Assembly: GCF_024733845.1 (NCBI RefSeq)
Contig: NZ_JANRHG010000007.1
Coordinates: 114,189-178,188, forward strand
Length of the DNA stretch: 64,000 bases
Reading direction: 5' to 3'
Origin: Neomoorella sulfitireducens
Lineage (GTDB): Bacteria; Bacillota; DSM-521; Neomoorellales; Neomoorellaceae
Part shown: positions 34,454 to 43,227 of the stretch, piece by piece
Position numbering within the stretch: position 1 is the first letter of the stretch
Layout: the number at the start of each line of letters is the position of its first letter
The notes under the pieces: model-generated
Seen by the model: only the letters and a program-made list of their open reading frames with translations
What the model was told of the DNA's origin: nothing
Database searches by the model: none
Translations under genes and position numbers: made by a program

Positions 34454-34597
34454 CCCAAGGCAGTTAACTTGGATAAATTTTTCAATAAACCCAAAAGCAA
34501 GCTGAAGTTAAGCGCTAAATGCACAGAGGAACATACCCGAGACATTATTAAACAGGCGGGGGAAGTGTTTCAATGGCTGGCAAGCAAGTTGAATTGA
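34454..34597 (+). pseudogene. HEPN-domain C-terminal remnant
   Basis: Forty-seven codons after a TAG at 34451, ending at TGA 34595-34597: KAVNLDKFFNKPKSKLKLSA, then EEHTRDIIKQAGEVFQWLAS. The last helix fits the C-terminus of HEPN proteins, which usually lie just upstream of an MNT gene and overlap it, as here (overlap 25 nt with the ATG at 34573). The HEPN catalytic RxxxxxH region is not present. Confidence 0.6.
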
Positions 34598-34893
34598 CGG
34601 TAAAAGAGTATATAAAATTACTGAGGAAAAGTAAGATTAACGTCGCTACCGCCATCCTTTTTGGCTCTTATGCCGAGGGCCGCGCCGGCGAAGATAGCGA
34701 TATCGATGTGGCCATTATTAGCCCTGACTTGGGAAAAGACAGGATAGAGGAAACCATTATGCTAAAAAAGCTCGCCGAAGAAATTGATTACGACCTGTCT
34801 CCCCGGCCGTATTCCCTTGAACAATACCGTAAAGCCAGGCAGGGGGAATTCCTGCATGATGAAATCATAAGCAAAGGAAAAGTAATACTGTAA
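34573..34893 (+). CDS. MNT-type minimal nucleotidyltransferase
   Basis: 106 residues. The signature FGSYAEGRAGEDSDIDVAI near residues 31-49 carries the GSx(n)G and DxD residues of the MNT family. In MntA-HEPN modules the MNT protein AMPylates a tyrosine of the HEPN RNase and so blocks it. The upstream HEPN partner is only a C-terminal scrap. GGGGGAAG precedes the ATG at 34573 and lies inside the HEPN remnant, the classic overlapping arrangement. Confidence 0.85.
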   Translation: MAGKQVELTVKEYIKLLRKSKINVATAILFGSYAEGRAGEDSDIDVAIISPDLGKDRIEETIMLKKLAEEIDYDLSPRPYSLEQYRKARQGEFLHDEIISKGKVIL

Positions 34894-35156
34894 TGCACCT
34901 GGTAGTGAAACCTGCCGGGTATTTTTATTTTGCAGGTTAACATTGCAGACCTGGCCCTACAACAAAAACGTTAAGGGTCCGTTACATACAGAGGTTTACC
35001 TCTTGGTCATGGAAGGATATGCAAAAACATAGCGATTACTATTTGCGGCGTCGTATGGTACTAATAAGATATGATGGTGGAAAAATATGTTATCAGTATA
35101 GTATACTCATGAGGCAGGGGGATAGGCAGAACAATATCAACCAGGGAAGTGATGCA
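34894..35156 (+). other. Intergenic stretch without a gene
   Basis: About 260 nt. A hairpin AACCTGC/GCAGGTT near 34910-34938 encloses T-rich sequence and may terminate the MNT gene. An open frame from 35019 leads into the next gene but is Tyr/Arg-rich, has no ribosome site and is not considered coding. Confidence 0.4.
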
Positions 35157-35498
35157 ATGTCTCAAGATAGAATTGCAGTCGAGAAAATAATAAAGGACTT
35201 TCTCCGAGCGGTAAACTCACATGGCATTAAAGTAGACAGGGCTTTCCTTTATGGGGCCCATGCCAGGGGGGAGGCAAACGAGACTAGCGACATAAACCTT
35301 ATAGTAATCTCCAGTGATTTTTCTAAAATGCCGGCCTGGCGCAGGTGGGAGGTCCTTGGTAAAGCTGTTGCCCGCATCACGGAGCCGGTAGAACCATTAG
35401 CCTATACTCCCGAAGAAGTTGAAGCTTTAATGAAACAGGAAGGAAACTTTATCCGCCATATCTTGCCCCAACCGGAAACAATAGAGTACCAGCTGTAA
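35157..35498 (+). CDS. Degenerate MNT-type nucleotidyltransferase
   Basis: Start at ATG 35157 after AGGGAAG; 113 residues. The active-site loop reads YGAHARGEANETSDINLIVI: the first Gly-Ser is Gly-Ala and the second Asp of DxD is Asn, so transfer activity is probably lost. The rest keeps the MNT fold pattern (FLRAVNSHGIKVDRAFLYG before; EAYTPEEVEAL-type tail). It follows the first MNT gene by about 260 nt and precedes a third by 16 nt. Confidence 0.75.
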   Translation: MSQDRIAVEKIIKDFLRAVNSHGIKVDRAFLYGAHARGEANETSDINLIVISSDFSKMPAWRRWEVLGKAVARITEPVEPLAYTPEEVEALMKQEGNFIRHILPQPETIEYQL

Positions 35499-35514
35499 CC
35501 GGGGGAAATTATTT

Positions 35515-35832
35515 ATGAGTTATCAAGGTACAACAGAAATAAGTGATGAACGGGCTCTTTTAAGTCGCTGCCGGGACCTTATTAAAGACATTGTTCCGGG
35601 GGCTACCGTAATCCTGTACGGTTCCAGGGCACGTGGTGATGCTGAACCCGATTCGGACTATGATTTATTAATTATTACCAAAGAACCTGTTGATTGGCGT
35701 CTTGAAGACGCGATCCGCGAAAAACTTTACCCGCTTGAATTAGAGACAGGGGCAGCTTTATCTATAGCTGCTTTTAGTGAAAAAGAATGGAATTCCCCTC
35801 TTTACCAGGCAATGCCTTTAGTCAGAATGTAA
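35515..35832 (+). CDS. MNT-type nucleotidyltransferase
   Basis: 105 residues with an intact signature YGSRARGDAEPDSDYDLLII (residues about 40-59). It would be the antitoxin-like enzyme of an MNT/HEPN pair. The reverse gene order applies here: a HEPN start (MTKEEIK) follows at 35852 but is broken after seven codons. ATG 35515 is preceded by GGGGGAAA. Confidence 0.85.
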   Translation: MSYQGTTEISDERALLSRCRDLIKDIVPGATVILYGSRARGDAEPDSDYDLLIITKEPVDWRLEDAIREKLYPLELETGAALSIAAFSEKEWNSPLYQAMPLVRM

Positions 35833-35851
35833 GGCGAGAGGGAATAGTCTT

Positions 35852-35923
35852 ATGACGAAAGAAGAAATTAAATAATTAATCATATACAGAATGAACCGCG
35901 CTCACTTCGCTACCACTTTTAGT
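35852..35923 (+). pseudogene. HEPN-domain N-terminal remnant with in-frame stop
   Basis: ATG 35852 gives MTKEEIK, TAA, then in the same frame LIIYRMNRAH before the pattern is lost at about 35905. HEPN proteins next to MNT genes commonly begin with M-T/S-K-E-E-hK-x-L-I-x-Y-R-hydrophobic, so this is the first ~18 codons of such a gene with a nonsense mutation and a large deletion. Confidence 0.6.
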
Positions 35924-35940
35924 ACGGATGGATGGTGGCA

Positions 35941-37761
35941 ATGACAGCCAGGATAACCTTAAGGTTTTTTTGGATCCGGAAATTAAAGCCGATTTTATCA
36001 TTAAGCGCAATTGCCATAGTTGTTCTCTGGCTGGCCTTTCTTGCGGGATGCCAGACCAGCTCTAAGAATACGCCCGGGCAGGTTCCGGAAAAAACGAAGC
36101 AGGCCCTGCAATATGGAGACATAACCGATCCGGTTGAACTGGAGAGGCTCTGGCAGGAATATTTTTATGATACAATTGCTAACGTAGGAAACACCCGTGT
36201 GTTTAACTCGGCCCAGGAAATAGATCCCCTCAATGTGGCCAGGTTCTGCGGGTTGAGGTATGTGGCGGAGCACGGCAAGGAGAGCCTGGCGCCGGCAGCC
36301 GAGGGAAGTCCTTTTCAGCTGTTGCCTCTTGATATTGTTCTTGAATATGCCGAGCGCTATTTTAATTTAACCAGCCTGGATGTGTCCAATATTGAGTCAG
36401 GTTCCTATGATCCGCAAAAACGTGCCTTCATTTTTAACTTTGGCAATGAACGAACCCGTCCTTCCTATAACGCTGTCAACTCATGGGGTGAACACCTGGA
36501 TAAGGTCACAAGGAACAGTGATGGTACAGTGACAGCCATGCTGGTACGGCGCCGGAATGACCGTATTGAGTTGACCAAGACTTACACCTTAAAGCAGCGT
36601 GAAGACGGCAGCCTGTACTTTGTAAGCGGCAGATGGGAGTATGTAAATAATAATCTTGTCAGTCTAACCGGCGATTATCAACGTTATGACAAAATCACGG
36701 GTTTTGACGAAAATCTAGATTGGCTTTCAATGTTAGGTGAGGTTGACGGCAGGCTGATTCTCGCCTATATGCCCTATAAAAATACGCCCTCTGCCAAAGG
36801 GGAAAATGCTGCCCTGATGCTGGTCAATCCAGAAACCATGACGGTAGATAAAAAGATGGAAATAAGCGGGGATTTCGCGTCTGATGGTGCGCCTACCAAT
36901 ATCAGCCTAAGAGGAGATAGTATTATCATTCGATTCAAAGATAGGTTCATGGTTGTTGATAAAACCCTTACCCGGTCAGAGAGTGTTCCCTTGCCGAAAA
37001 CAATCGCGGCGAAAATAAACAGGGAACCTCAATACAATGCCAAAGGTAACCCTGATGTTTTCTTCGGGGGTTACGACGTAGCAAGTGATAGGAAAAGATA
37101 TGTGTACGCTGATGAAACAGGCGTAAAGCTGTTTAACGCTACTGATAACAGCGAAAAACTCCTTTCCCCTACAATATCGATTACCAACAGCGAATTATAT
37201 GCTAATTCCTTTCACAAGAATCCCCGCTTTGTAGCCGATGAGCAAAAGGTTATCACCACTATGACCGGTTATGAAGGCGCCATAGGTTACACTTTGTGCG
37301 ATCTGGAAAGCGGGACTGCGAAAAATTACCGTATCGCTTCGGAGAGTTCTTGCACCGGCCTTATCAGATATGATACCGGCCTGCTGGAGGTAAATATCTA
37401 TCTCCGTGATCAAGAAAACCAAACTGGTGATTATAAAACAATGTATCTGGATTTTAAGACAGGAGGCTTGCAGGAGATTAGTCTTGCCGATCCCGGCGAT
37501 ACGGGGTATATCAGGACGCCTGACTATGGTTATGTAGGCCAAAACTTTGCCGCCTTTATCACCTCTAAAGTAGATAATACTAACAACGCCAACAATGAGT
37601 TCTATCTTAACCGTCTGAACCTGAAAACATTACAGGTCGAGCCTAAAATCATCACCGTTAAAGCAGCCGAAACGCATATCCTCGGCGTTCTTGCCGACGG
37701 GCGCATCGTATTCTGGTATAATCTTAATCCCAGCGAAAACGGTGTATGCATAACAAAGTGA
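35941..37761 (+). CDS. Large uncharacterised lipoprotein
   Basis: Start taken at ATG 35941 (35932 is in the same frame); about 606 residues. The N-terminus is a basic stretch then a hydrophobic segment ending LAFLAGC, a lipobox. The rest is soluble and beta-rich with no transmembrane helix; many short repeats of strand-turn-strand (for example WSLDGR-like blades, GGYDVASDRKRYVYADETG, GYVGQNFAAF) suggest a beta-propeller outside the cell. No family was recognised. It is AT-richer than the neighbouring operons, in keeping with the accessory island. Confidence 0.7.
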   Translation: MTARITLRFFWIRKLKPILSLSAIAIVVLWLAFLAGCQTSSKNTPGQVPEKTKQALQYGDITDPVELERLWQEYFYDTIANVGNTRVFNSAQEIDPLNVARFCGLRYVAEHGKESLAPAAEGSPFQLLPLDIVLEYAERYFNLTSLDVSNIESGSYDPQKRAFIFNFGNERTRPSYNAVNSWGEHLDKVTRNSDGTVTAMLVRRRNDRIELTKTYTLKQREDGSLYFVSGRWEYVNNNLVSLTGDYQRYDKITGFDENLDWLSMLGEVDGRLILAYMPYKNTPSAKGENAALMLVNPETMTVDKKMEISGDFASDGAPTNISLRGDSIIIRFKDRFMVVDKTLTRSESVPLPKTIAAKINREPQYNAKGNPDVFFGGYDVASDRKRYVYADETGVKLFNATDNSEKLLSPTISITNSELYANSFHKNPRFVADEQKVITTMTGYEGAIGYTLCDLESGTAKNYRIASESSCTGLIRYDTGLLEVNIYLRDQENQTGDYKTMYLDFKTGGLQEISLADPGDTGYIRTPDYGYVGQNFAAFITSKVDNTNNANNEFYLNRLNLKTLQVEPKIITVKAAETHILGVLADGRIVFWYNLNPSENGVCITK

Positions 37762-38153
37762 GGTAAGCCTAACCGGATGTATACTTTGACCAGTTTTTTA
37801 ACAGCAATACTGTTTAAAGCACCTGGTGGGATTGCGTGCAGAAACCACCAGGAGGGAGTTGTCGGTCGCAGTTTTAGTCAGGGATATTTTAGAAAAAGCC
37901 CTTACCGAAGAAGCCGTATTGGGCCCCTTTGGATGATGGCCCTCCAGGGCGACCTCGAGTTTGGGTTCCTTTTGATCGATGGTGGAATAAAATTGTGTTT
38001 AAAAAAGATAACTACGAATTTAGTAGAAGGGATGTAATTTTGGCCGTTGCTATTTCCCCAATTAGGCCTCCTCATAAGTCGCCCAAAAATCCTCTCTGGA
38101 AATACCGGCTTGGGTGCAAATAGTTCGGCGAGTCGCTCCCTTGAACCGGTAAC
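37762..38153 (+). other. Intergenic stretch with possible gene debris
   Basis: No intact gene. CCTGGTGG/CCACCAGG around 37822-37852 can form a hairpin. A frame starting TTG at about 37859 behind AGGAGGG reads MSVAVLVRDILEKALTEEAV then stops; another frame near 37945-38040 (RVWVPFDRWWNKIVFKKDNY) looks protein-like. They may be one gene split by frameshifts. No family was recognised. Confidence 0.35.
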
Positions 38154-38891
38154 TCAATAAGCATACAACGTACCATATGGCCGTTTATTGTAGGGAATTA
38201 ACTTGGTAAAGGGACGGGCCAGGATCTTTTCGGCCTCCAGGTCAAAATAACGGGCAAAATCGCCCACAATTTCCCGCAGGCGTTCCTGGTCGGCAGCTGT
38301 AGGCGGTACCGCTTTAACTTCTTTACCGAGGTAGAAGGAATCTACCTGGCCACGGATAAAGATCTCGCCACCGTGCATCCCGGTGCCTACAAAATTACCT
38401 ACAATGGCTTCCCCGGGTTGCAAATCCAGCCCCAGCAGGACCAGGGTGCCGCCGGCCATATACTCGCCGAAAAAATCCCCGGCCTTGCCGCCGATGACAA
38501 TCAAGGGTTTTTTATACCGGAAGGCTTTCATGTGGATGCCCACCCGGTAGCCGGCATTACCACGGATGAAGATGCGGCCGCCGCGCATGGAGTAACCGGC
38601 TATGTCGGTGGCGTTGCCGTGGATAATTACCGTGCCGTCGTTCATGGTGTTGCCTACGCCGTCTTGAGCATTCCCGAAAACCTCTATTTCCAGCCCGTCC
38701 ATCAGGGCCGCCAGGTTGTTGCCCGGCACGCCGTGAATCTCCAGCCGGGCCCGGCCCCGGACCCCGGCACCGATGTAACGCTGGCCGTTAACGTTTTTTA
38801 AAACCAGTTCCCGGCAGCCGTTATCCAGGAGGGTCCTGATGTAATCATTCAAGGCTTGATAAGACAGACTCTTGGCATTCAATGTTTCCAT
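38154..38891 (-). CDS. Glutamate synthase GXGXG-domain subunit (stand-alone)
   Basis: 245 residues matching the C-terminal beta-helix (GXGXG) domain of glutamate synthase: NVNGQRYIGAGVRGRARLEI, DGTVIIHGNATDIAGYSMRGGRIFIRGNAGYRVG and GEAIVGNFVGTGMHGGEIFIRG. In the usual large GltB this domain is fused; here, as in archaeal-type GOGAT, it is a separate subunit. It is the last gene of the six-gene minus-strand glnA/GOGAT operon, 16 nt after the oxidoreductase gene. Confidence 0.87.
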   Translation of the reverse strand: METLNAKSLSYQALNDYIRTLLDNGCRELVLKNVNGQRYIGAGVRGRARLEIHGVPGNNLAALMDGLEIEVFGNAQDGVGNTMNDGTVIIHGNATDIAGYSMRGGRIFIRGNAGYRVGIHMKAFRYKKPLIVIGGKAGDFFGEYMAGGTLVLLGLDLQPGEAIVGNFVGTGMHGGEIFIRGQVDSFYLGKEVKAVPPTAADQERLREIVGDFARYFDLEAEKILARPFTKLIPYNKRPYGTLYAY

Positions 38892-38906
38892 AAAATTCCC
38901 TTCACC

Positions 38907-40139
38907 TCACTCTGCCAGCTTTTGCCGCCAGATGGTTTCCGGCAAACTCAAGAGACCGAAATCCGGCCGCAACAATGCATCTTTAAAGGGCGCGACCTCA
39001 AGGCCTTCTTCGAGCAACTGGCGGTAGATGCCGGCCCGGTGGTCGATTTTATTGATCAGCAGCACGCCGGCCAGGCGGTTATCCTTTAAGACAAGCTTGC
39101 GGTAGACCAGGGCGGCGGGGTCTACTTCCGTCAGGACTTCATATCCCTCGTTGGCTACACTGTTACCTATGCTGATAATGTGCAGTCCCAGGAAACCGAG
39201 GGCGTTATAGGGTGGTAAGGGCAGGTAGGTTTCCCGGGCTCCGGCCATATTGCGCCCGGCTATTTTCCCCTGGATGGCGGCATGGGGTAGTAAAGGTGGG
39301 CTGCCGGCCACCACATCCCCGGCGGCATAAATACCGGGTAAGCCGATACCGAGATCCGGTCCCACAACGACGCCGCGGTTAATGGTCACCCCGGGTAAAC
39401 CCTCGAGCAGCTCAACATTGGGCCGCACGCCGATGGCCATCACCAGGATGTCGGCCTGGAGTTCCCGGCCGGATTTAAGCTCCAGGTGAAGGCGGCCGTC
39501 TGCCTCCCGGTAGACGCTCGTCAGGGTATCGTTTAAATAAAGGTTGACACCATTATCCTGCAGGAAGCCGGCTACTAAAGCTCCCGCTTCCGGGTCCAGG
39601 GCCGGGGCCCAGAGGCGGTCGGCCAGCTCTACCAGCGTTACCTTGACGCCCCGCTGCACCAGGCTCTCCATGGCCTTCAGGCCAGTAGGGCCAGCCCCCA
39701 GGATAACAGCTTCCCGCCCGGGGATGGCGGCAGCCTGCAGGCGGCGAACGTCGTCATAGTTTATAAAGGTAAAATAGTTTGCAGGCGTTAACCCCTCAAT
39801 GGGCGGTACAAAAGGCCGGCCCCCGGTGGCGAGGAGCAAACGGTCGTATGGGAGCTTCTCACCGTTATCCAAGTGGACCTGGCAGGCTTCCGGGTCCAGT
39901 TTTACCGCCCGCCGTCCCAGAAGGACGCAGACGTTATTTTGAGCATAAAACTCTTGCGGCCGGTAGGGCATATCCTGGTCCTGGACCCGCTTTTCCAGCC
40001 AGTAGGAAATAAGGGGCCGGCCATAGGCATAATAGTTTTCCGCCGAGACGATGGTAATGGAGCCTTCCCGGTCATAATCCCGGATTCCTGCGACGGCGTT
40101 GACGGCAGCTACGGAATTGCCGATAATGACGTAGTTCAT
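38907..40139 (-). CDS. FAD-dependent pyridine-nucleotide oxidoreductase of the GOGAT operon
   Basis: 410 residues: NYVIIGNSVAAVNAVAGIRD (FAD Rossmann), LLLATGGRPFVPPIEG, EAVILGAGPTGLKAMESLVQRG (NAD(P)-binding) and GIYAAGDVV (second FAD contact). The family includes rubredoxin/ferredoxin reductase and NADH oxidase types. It overlaps the ferredoxin gene by 4 nt and probably moves electrons from NAD(P)H through that ferredoxin to the glutamate synthase core. It takes the role of the GltD small subunit though from a different subgroup. Confidence 0.85.
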   Translation of the reverse strand: MNYVIIGNSVAAVNAVAGIRDYDREGSITIVSAENYYAYGRPLISYWLEKRVQDQDMPYRPQEFYAQNNVCVLLGRRAVKLDPEACQVHLDNGEKLPYDRLLLATGGRPFVPPIEGLTPANYFTFINYDDVRRLQAAAIPGREAVILGAGPTGLKAMESLVQRGVKVTLVELADRLWAPALDPEAGALVAGFLQDNGVNLYLNDTLTSVYREADGRLHLELKSGRELQADILVMAIGVRPNVELLEGLPGVTINRGVVVGPDLGIGLPGIYAAGDVVAGSPPLLPHAAIQGKIAGRNMAGARETYLPLPPYNALGFLGLHIISIGNSVANEGYEVLTEVDPAALVYRKLVLKDNRLAGVLLINKIDHRAGIYRQLLEEGLEVAPFKDALLRPDFGLLSLPETIWRQKLAE

Positions 40140-40591
40140 GCCCCTGCCCTCCTTTCCTCAAAAACAAGGGCCCGGTTGGGACAACCGGCCACGCAGGCCG
40201 GCTCATCAGCCTCCCGGCAGAGGTCGCATTTCAAAGGCACCGGGCGGCCGTTTTTCTCCCCTGGCCGGATGGCGCCATAAGGACAGCCGGCCACACAGGT
40301 CCAGCAACCCACGCATTTATCTTCCTGGCAGTAGACAATCCCCGTCTCCGGATCTTTGACCATGGCCCCGGAGATGCAGCCGGCCACACAGCGGGGATCA
40401 TCGCAGTGGCGGCACTGGACGGCTACCGATAGGGGCAACCGTTCTTCGACAATAACCCGCGCCGTACCCCTTAAATTCTCGCGCTTATAGGCCCGGAAAA
40501 GGTCGCGGCTGCGGGAATGGGCCACAATGCAGTTCACTTCGCAGAGGTGACAGTTCATGCAGTAGGCCGGCCGGGCATATACTTTTTTCAC
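40136..40591 (-). CDS. 4Fe-4S ferredoxin subunit of the GOGAT operon
   Basis: 151 residues with multiple cluster motifs: CMNCHLCEVNC (residues ~12-22), CRHCDDPRCVAGC, CVGCWTCVAGCPYG and CDLCREADEPACVAGCP. This four-cluster layout resembles the electron-transfer subunits of DMSO-reductase-type and related enzymes. It links the FAD oxidoreductase to the FMN/Fe-S glutamate synthase core. Start ATG 40591 follows GGGAGGG. Confidence 0.88.
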   Translation of the reverse strand: MKKVYARPAYCMNCHLCEVNCIVAHSRSRDLFRAYKRENLRGTARVIVEERLPLSVAVQCRHCDDPRCVAGCISGAMVKDPETGIVYCQEDKCVGCWTCVAGCPYGAIRPGEKNGRPVPLKCDLCREADEPACVAGCPNRALVFEERRAGA

Positions 40592-40608
40592 TGGTGTTCC
40601 CTCCCCTG

Positions 40609-42117
40609 CTACATTGCTTCGCCGGCATGCTTGACACCCAGGAGCTTCAGTTCCACTTCGTTTAAGCCTACGCCTCGCAGGTGCAGGCGGTTGCCGCGCA
40701 GGCTTTCAATGGAGTTGATGCCCATGCCGCCCAGCATTTCTTTTATTTCATGGGACCAGCCCCGCAGCAGGTTGTAGAGGCGTTCGGCGCCGATTTCCGG
40801 GTTCAAACGCCGGCTGCGGTAGGGATCCTGGGTGGCGATGCCCCAGCTGCACTTGCCGGTATAGCATTTCTGGCAGAGGTGGCAGCCCAGGGCAATCAAG
40901 GCGGCGGTGGCGATGTAGACCGCATCGGCACCCAGGGCTATGGCCTTCACCACATCGGCGCTGCTGCGGAAGCCCCCGGCAGCCACCAGGGATACCCGGT
41001 TGCGGATACCTTCCTCGCGCAAGCGCTGGTCCACGGCGGCAATGGCCAGCTCGATGGGAATACCCACATGGTCGCGGATCATGGTGGGTGCCGCCCCGGT
41101 CCCCCCCCGAAAGCCGTCAATGGCGATGATATCGGCCCCGGCCCGGGCAATGCCGCTGGCAATGGCCGCCACGTTATGGACGGCCGAAATTTTGACGGAG
41201 ACCGGTTTCTGGTAACGGGTTGCTTCTTTTAAAGTAAAGATTAATTGCTTCAAGTCTTCAATGGAGTAGATATCATGATGGGGAGCCGGTGACAGGGCGT
41301 CGGTACCCTCAGGTATCATCCGCGTCTCTGCCACAGGCGCGGTAATCTTTTCCCCCGGCAGGTGGCCGCCGATTCCTGGTTTAGCCCCCTGGCCGATTTT
41401 AATTTCGATCACGCGCCCGGCATTCAGGTAACCGGCATGGACGCCGAAGCGTCCTGAGGCCACCTGGACTACGGCGTGATCGGCATACTCATAGAGATCC
41501 TCGGGCAGGCCGCCTTCGCCGGTATTAAACAGGGTGCCGAAGGCTTTCGCCGCCCGGGCCAGGGATGCAAAGGCCTCATGGCTGATGGACCCGTAGGACA
41601 TGGCGGAAAACATGATGGGCGTTTCTATAGGCACCAGGGGGGTCCTGGTTTTATCCCGGCATTCCTCCAGGGTTACCGGCTCGACACGGCTGCCCAGGTA
41701 AGTCCGCAGTTCCATGGGTTCCCTTAAGGGATCAATGGAAGGATTGGTCACCTGGCTGGCGTTAAGGAGCAGCCGATCGAAATAGGTAGGAAAGGGCTGG
41801 TCGTTCCCCATGCCGGTGAGGAGCACCCCGCCGGTTTCCGCCTGCTTGACAATGTTGCGCAAGTGGCCCTCCGTCCAGTGGGCATTGGGCCGCATGGGCG
41901 GCGGGTTTTTATAAATAGTCAGCGCCCCGGCCGGGCAGATGCTGACGCAACGCTGGCAGTTGACACAGTTGGCATCAATAGCATAGAGGCGGTCGTCTTC
42001 CGCGTCATACTGCTGGGCGTCAAAGCCGCACTGGCGCACGCAGGCCAGGCATTTAATGCATTTGTTATCATCGCGGGCGACCCTGAATTCAGGTGGCATC
42101 AGGCTGAGAGTCGGCAT
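40609..42117 (-). CDS. gltB: Glutamate synthase FMN/Fe-S core subunit (archaeal type)
   Basis: Start set at ATG 42117 behind GGAGGA; 502 residues. N-terminal 2[4Fe-4S] ferredoxin domain (CIKCLACVRQCG and CVNCQRCVSICP), then the FMN-binding glutamate synthase barrel: GEGGLPEDLYEYADHAVVQV, GRFGVHAGYLNAG, GQGAKPGIGGHLPGEKI, SPAPHHDIYSIEDLKQLI and IDGFRGGTGAAP, with Cys cluster CHLCQKCYTGKCSWG. It makes glutamate from 2-oxoglutarate and ammonia delivered by the amidotransferase subunit. Its start overlaps the previous gene by 19 nt. Confidence 0.92.
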   Translation of the reverse strand: MPTLSLMPPEFRVARDDNKCIKCLACVRQCGFDAQQYDAEDDRLYAIDANCVNCQRCVSICPAGALTIYKNPPPMRPNAHWTEGHLRNIVKQAETGGVLLTGMGNDQPFPTYFDRLLLNASQVTNPSIDPLREPMELRTYLGSRVEPVTLEECRDKTRTPLVPIETPIMFSAMSYGSISHEAFASLARAAKAFGTLFNTGEGGLPEDLYEYADHAVVQVASGRFGVHAGYLNAGRVIEIKIGQGAKPGIGGHLPGEKITAPVAETRMIPEGTDALSPAPHHDIYSIEDLKQLIFTLKEATRYQKPVSVKISAVHNVAAIASGIARAGADIIAIDGFRGGTGAAPTMIRDHVGIPIELAIAAVDQRLREEGIRNRVSLVAAGGFRSSADVVKAIALGADAVYIATAALIALGCHLCQKCYTGKCSWGIATQDPYRSRRLNPEIGAERLYNLLRGWSHEIKEMLGGMGINSIESLRGNRLHLRGVGLNEVELKLLGVKHAGEAM

Positions 42118-43205
42118 TGGGATTCCTCCTCCAGACGGCCGATGACCGGCTCGCCACCCTGCGGGTACCATACCCTCTCCACGTCAGGGCAAATTTCCCG
42201 GATGGCCGCTTCCTCGCTGGCCACATACAGGGTGGCGCCGTGGAAAGCGGCCACCAGGGGCCGCAGTTTGATGCGGTCGTTGAGGGCCATGAGGCCGCCG
42301 CTGAAGCCGACAATGATGGAAAAGGGCCCGTTCAACAGGAGGCTACCGTAAACCACCCGCAGGCGGGTATAAAGGTCACGTTCCGCCGCCGGCAGGCGGT
42401 CGATTACCTGCCAGAGGGGAGCTGCCAGGACCCTGGCCGCCAGTTCCAGGGGGAGTTTATGGCGCCGCACCAGTAAATCGATGGCATAGGCCACTACTTC
42501 CGTATCGGTCTGCAGGGTCATTTTATAACCGTACATTTCCAGAAAACGGCGATTGGCTCCATAGGAAGAAATCTCGCCGTTATGAACTACCGACCAGTCC
42601 AGCAGGGTAAAGGGGTGGGCACCCCCCCACCATCCGGGCGTGTTGGTTGGAAAGCGGCCGTGGGCAATCCAGGTGTAGGCCTGGTACTCGTCCAGGCGGA
42701 AAAACTCGCCGATATCTTCCGGATAACCCACTCCTTTAAAGGCTCCCATGTTTTTACCGCTGGAAACGACATAGGCGCCGTTGACACTATCATTGATGCG
42801 CATGACCAGCCGGGTCATGAAGTCGGCCTCTGTCTCCTTGGATTCTTCAATTTTCGACAGCCTGGGGGTTACAAAATAGCGCCATAGTAAGGGCGCTTTG
42901 CCAATGGACCGGACATGACGGGTAGGGATACGGTCTTCGGCTTCAATATAAAAATTGTCCTTAATTAACTCTTCCACCAGGTTGCGGCTCAACTTATCCT
43001 CAAAGAGGAGATGCAGGGCATAGTAATCTTTGTATTCCGGGTAGATGCCATAGGCGGCGAAGCCACCGCCCAGGCCGTTGGAACGCTCCTGCATCAAAGC
43101 GATGGACTGGATGATGGCGCTGCCGTCAACCCGGCGGCCGTCTTTATTGATAAAGCCGCTGATGGCGCATCCCGAAGGGACCCGGTAGTCTCCTTCCCTG
43201 AGCAT
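42099..43205 (-). CDS. Glutamate synthase glutamine-amidotransferase subunit (class II)
   Basis: 368 residues. It resembles the GATase class II domain of GltB: PSGCAISGFIN near the start (nucleophile Cys at residue 13 after a short leader), ERSNGLGGGFAAYG, WIAHGRFPTNTPGWWGGAHPFTLLDWSVVHNGEISSYG and LQTDTEVVAYA. It releases ammonia from glutamine and passes it to the FMN core. Stand-alone in archaeal-type split GOGAT. It lies 22 nt after glnA and overlaps the FMN core gene. Confidence 0.88.
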   Translation of the reverse strand: MLREGDYRVPSGCAISGFINKDGRRVDGSAIIQSIALMQERSNGLGGGFAAYGIYPEYKDYYALHLLFEDKLSRNLVEELIKDNFYIEAEDRIPTRHVRSIGKAPLLWRYFVTPRLSKIEESKETEADFMTRLVMRINDSVNGAYVVSSGKNMGAFKGVGYPEDIGEFFRLDEYQAYTWIAHGRFPTNTPGWWGGAHPFTLLDWSVVHNGEISSYGANRRFLEMYGYKMTLQTDTEVVAYAIDLLVRRHKLPLELAARVLAAPLWQVIDRLPAAERDLYTRLRVVYGSLLLNGPFSIIVGFSGGLMALNDRIKLRPLVAAFHGATLYVASEEAAIREICPDVERVWYPQGGEPVIGRLEEESQCRLSA

Positions 43206-43227
43206 CGTTGCTCACTCCCTTGCTCTA

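Noticed and set aside
34260..34505. 81-codon plus-strand frame as a gene
   Set aside because: Composition changes part way, no ribosome site, and it overlaps the HEPN remnant in another frame; treated as debris.
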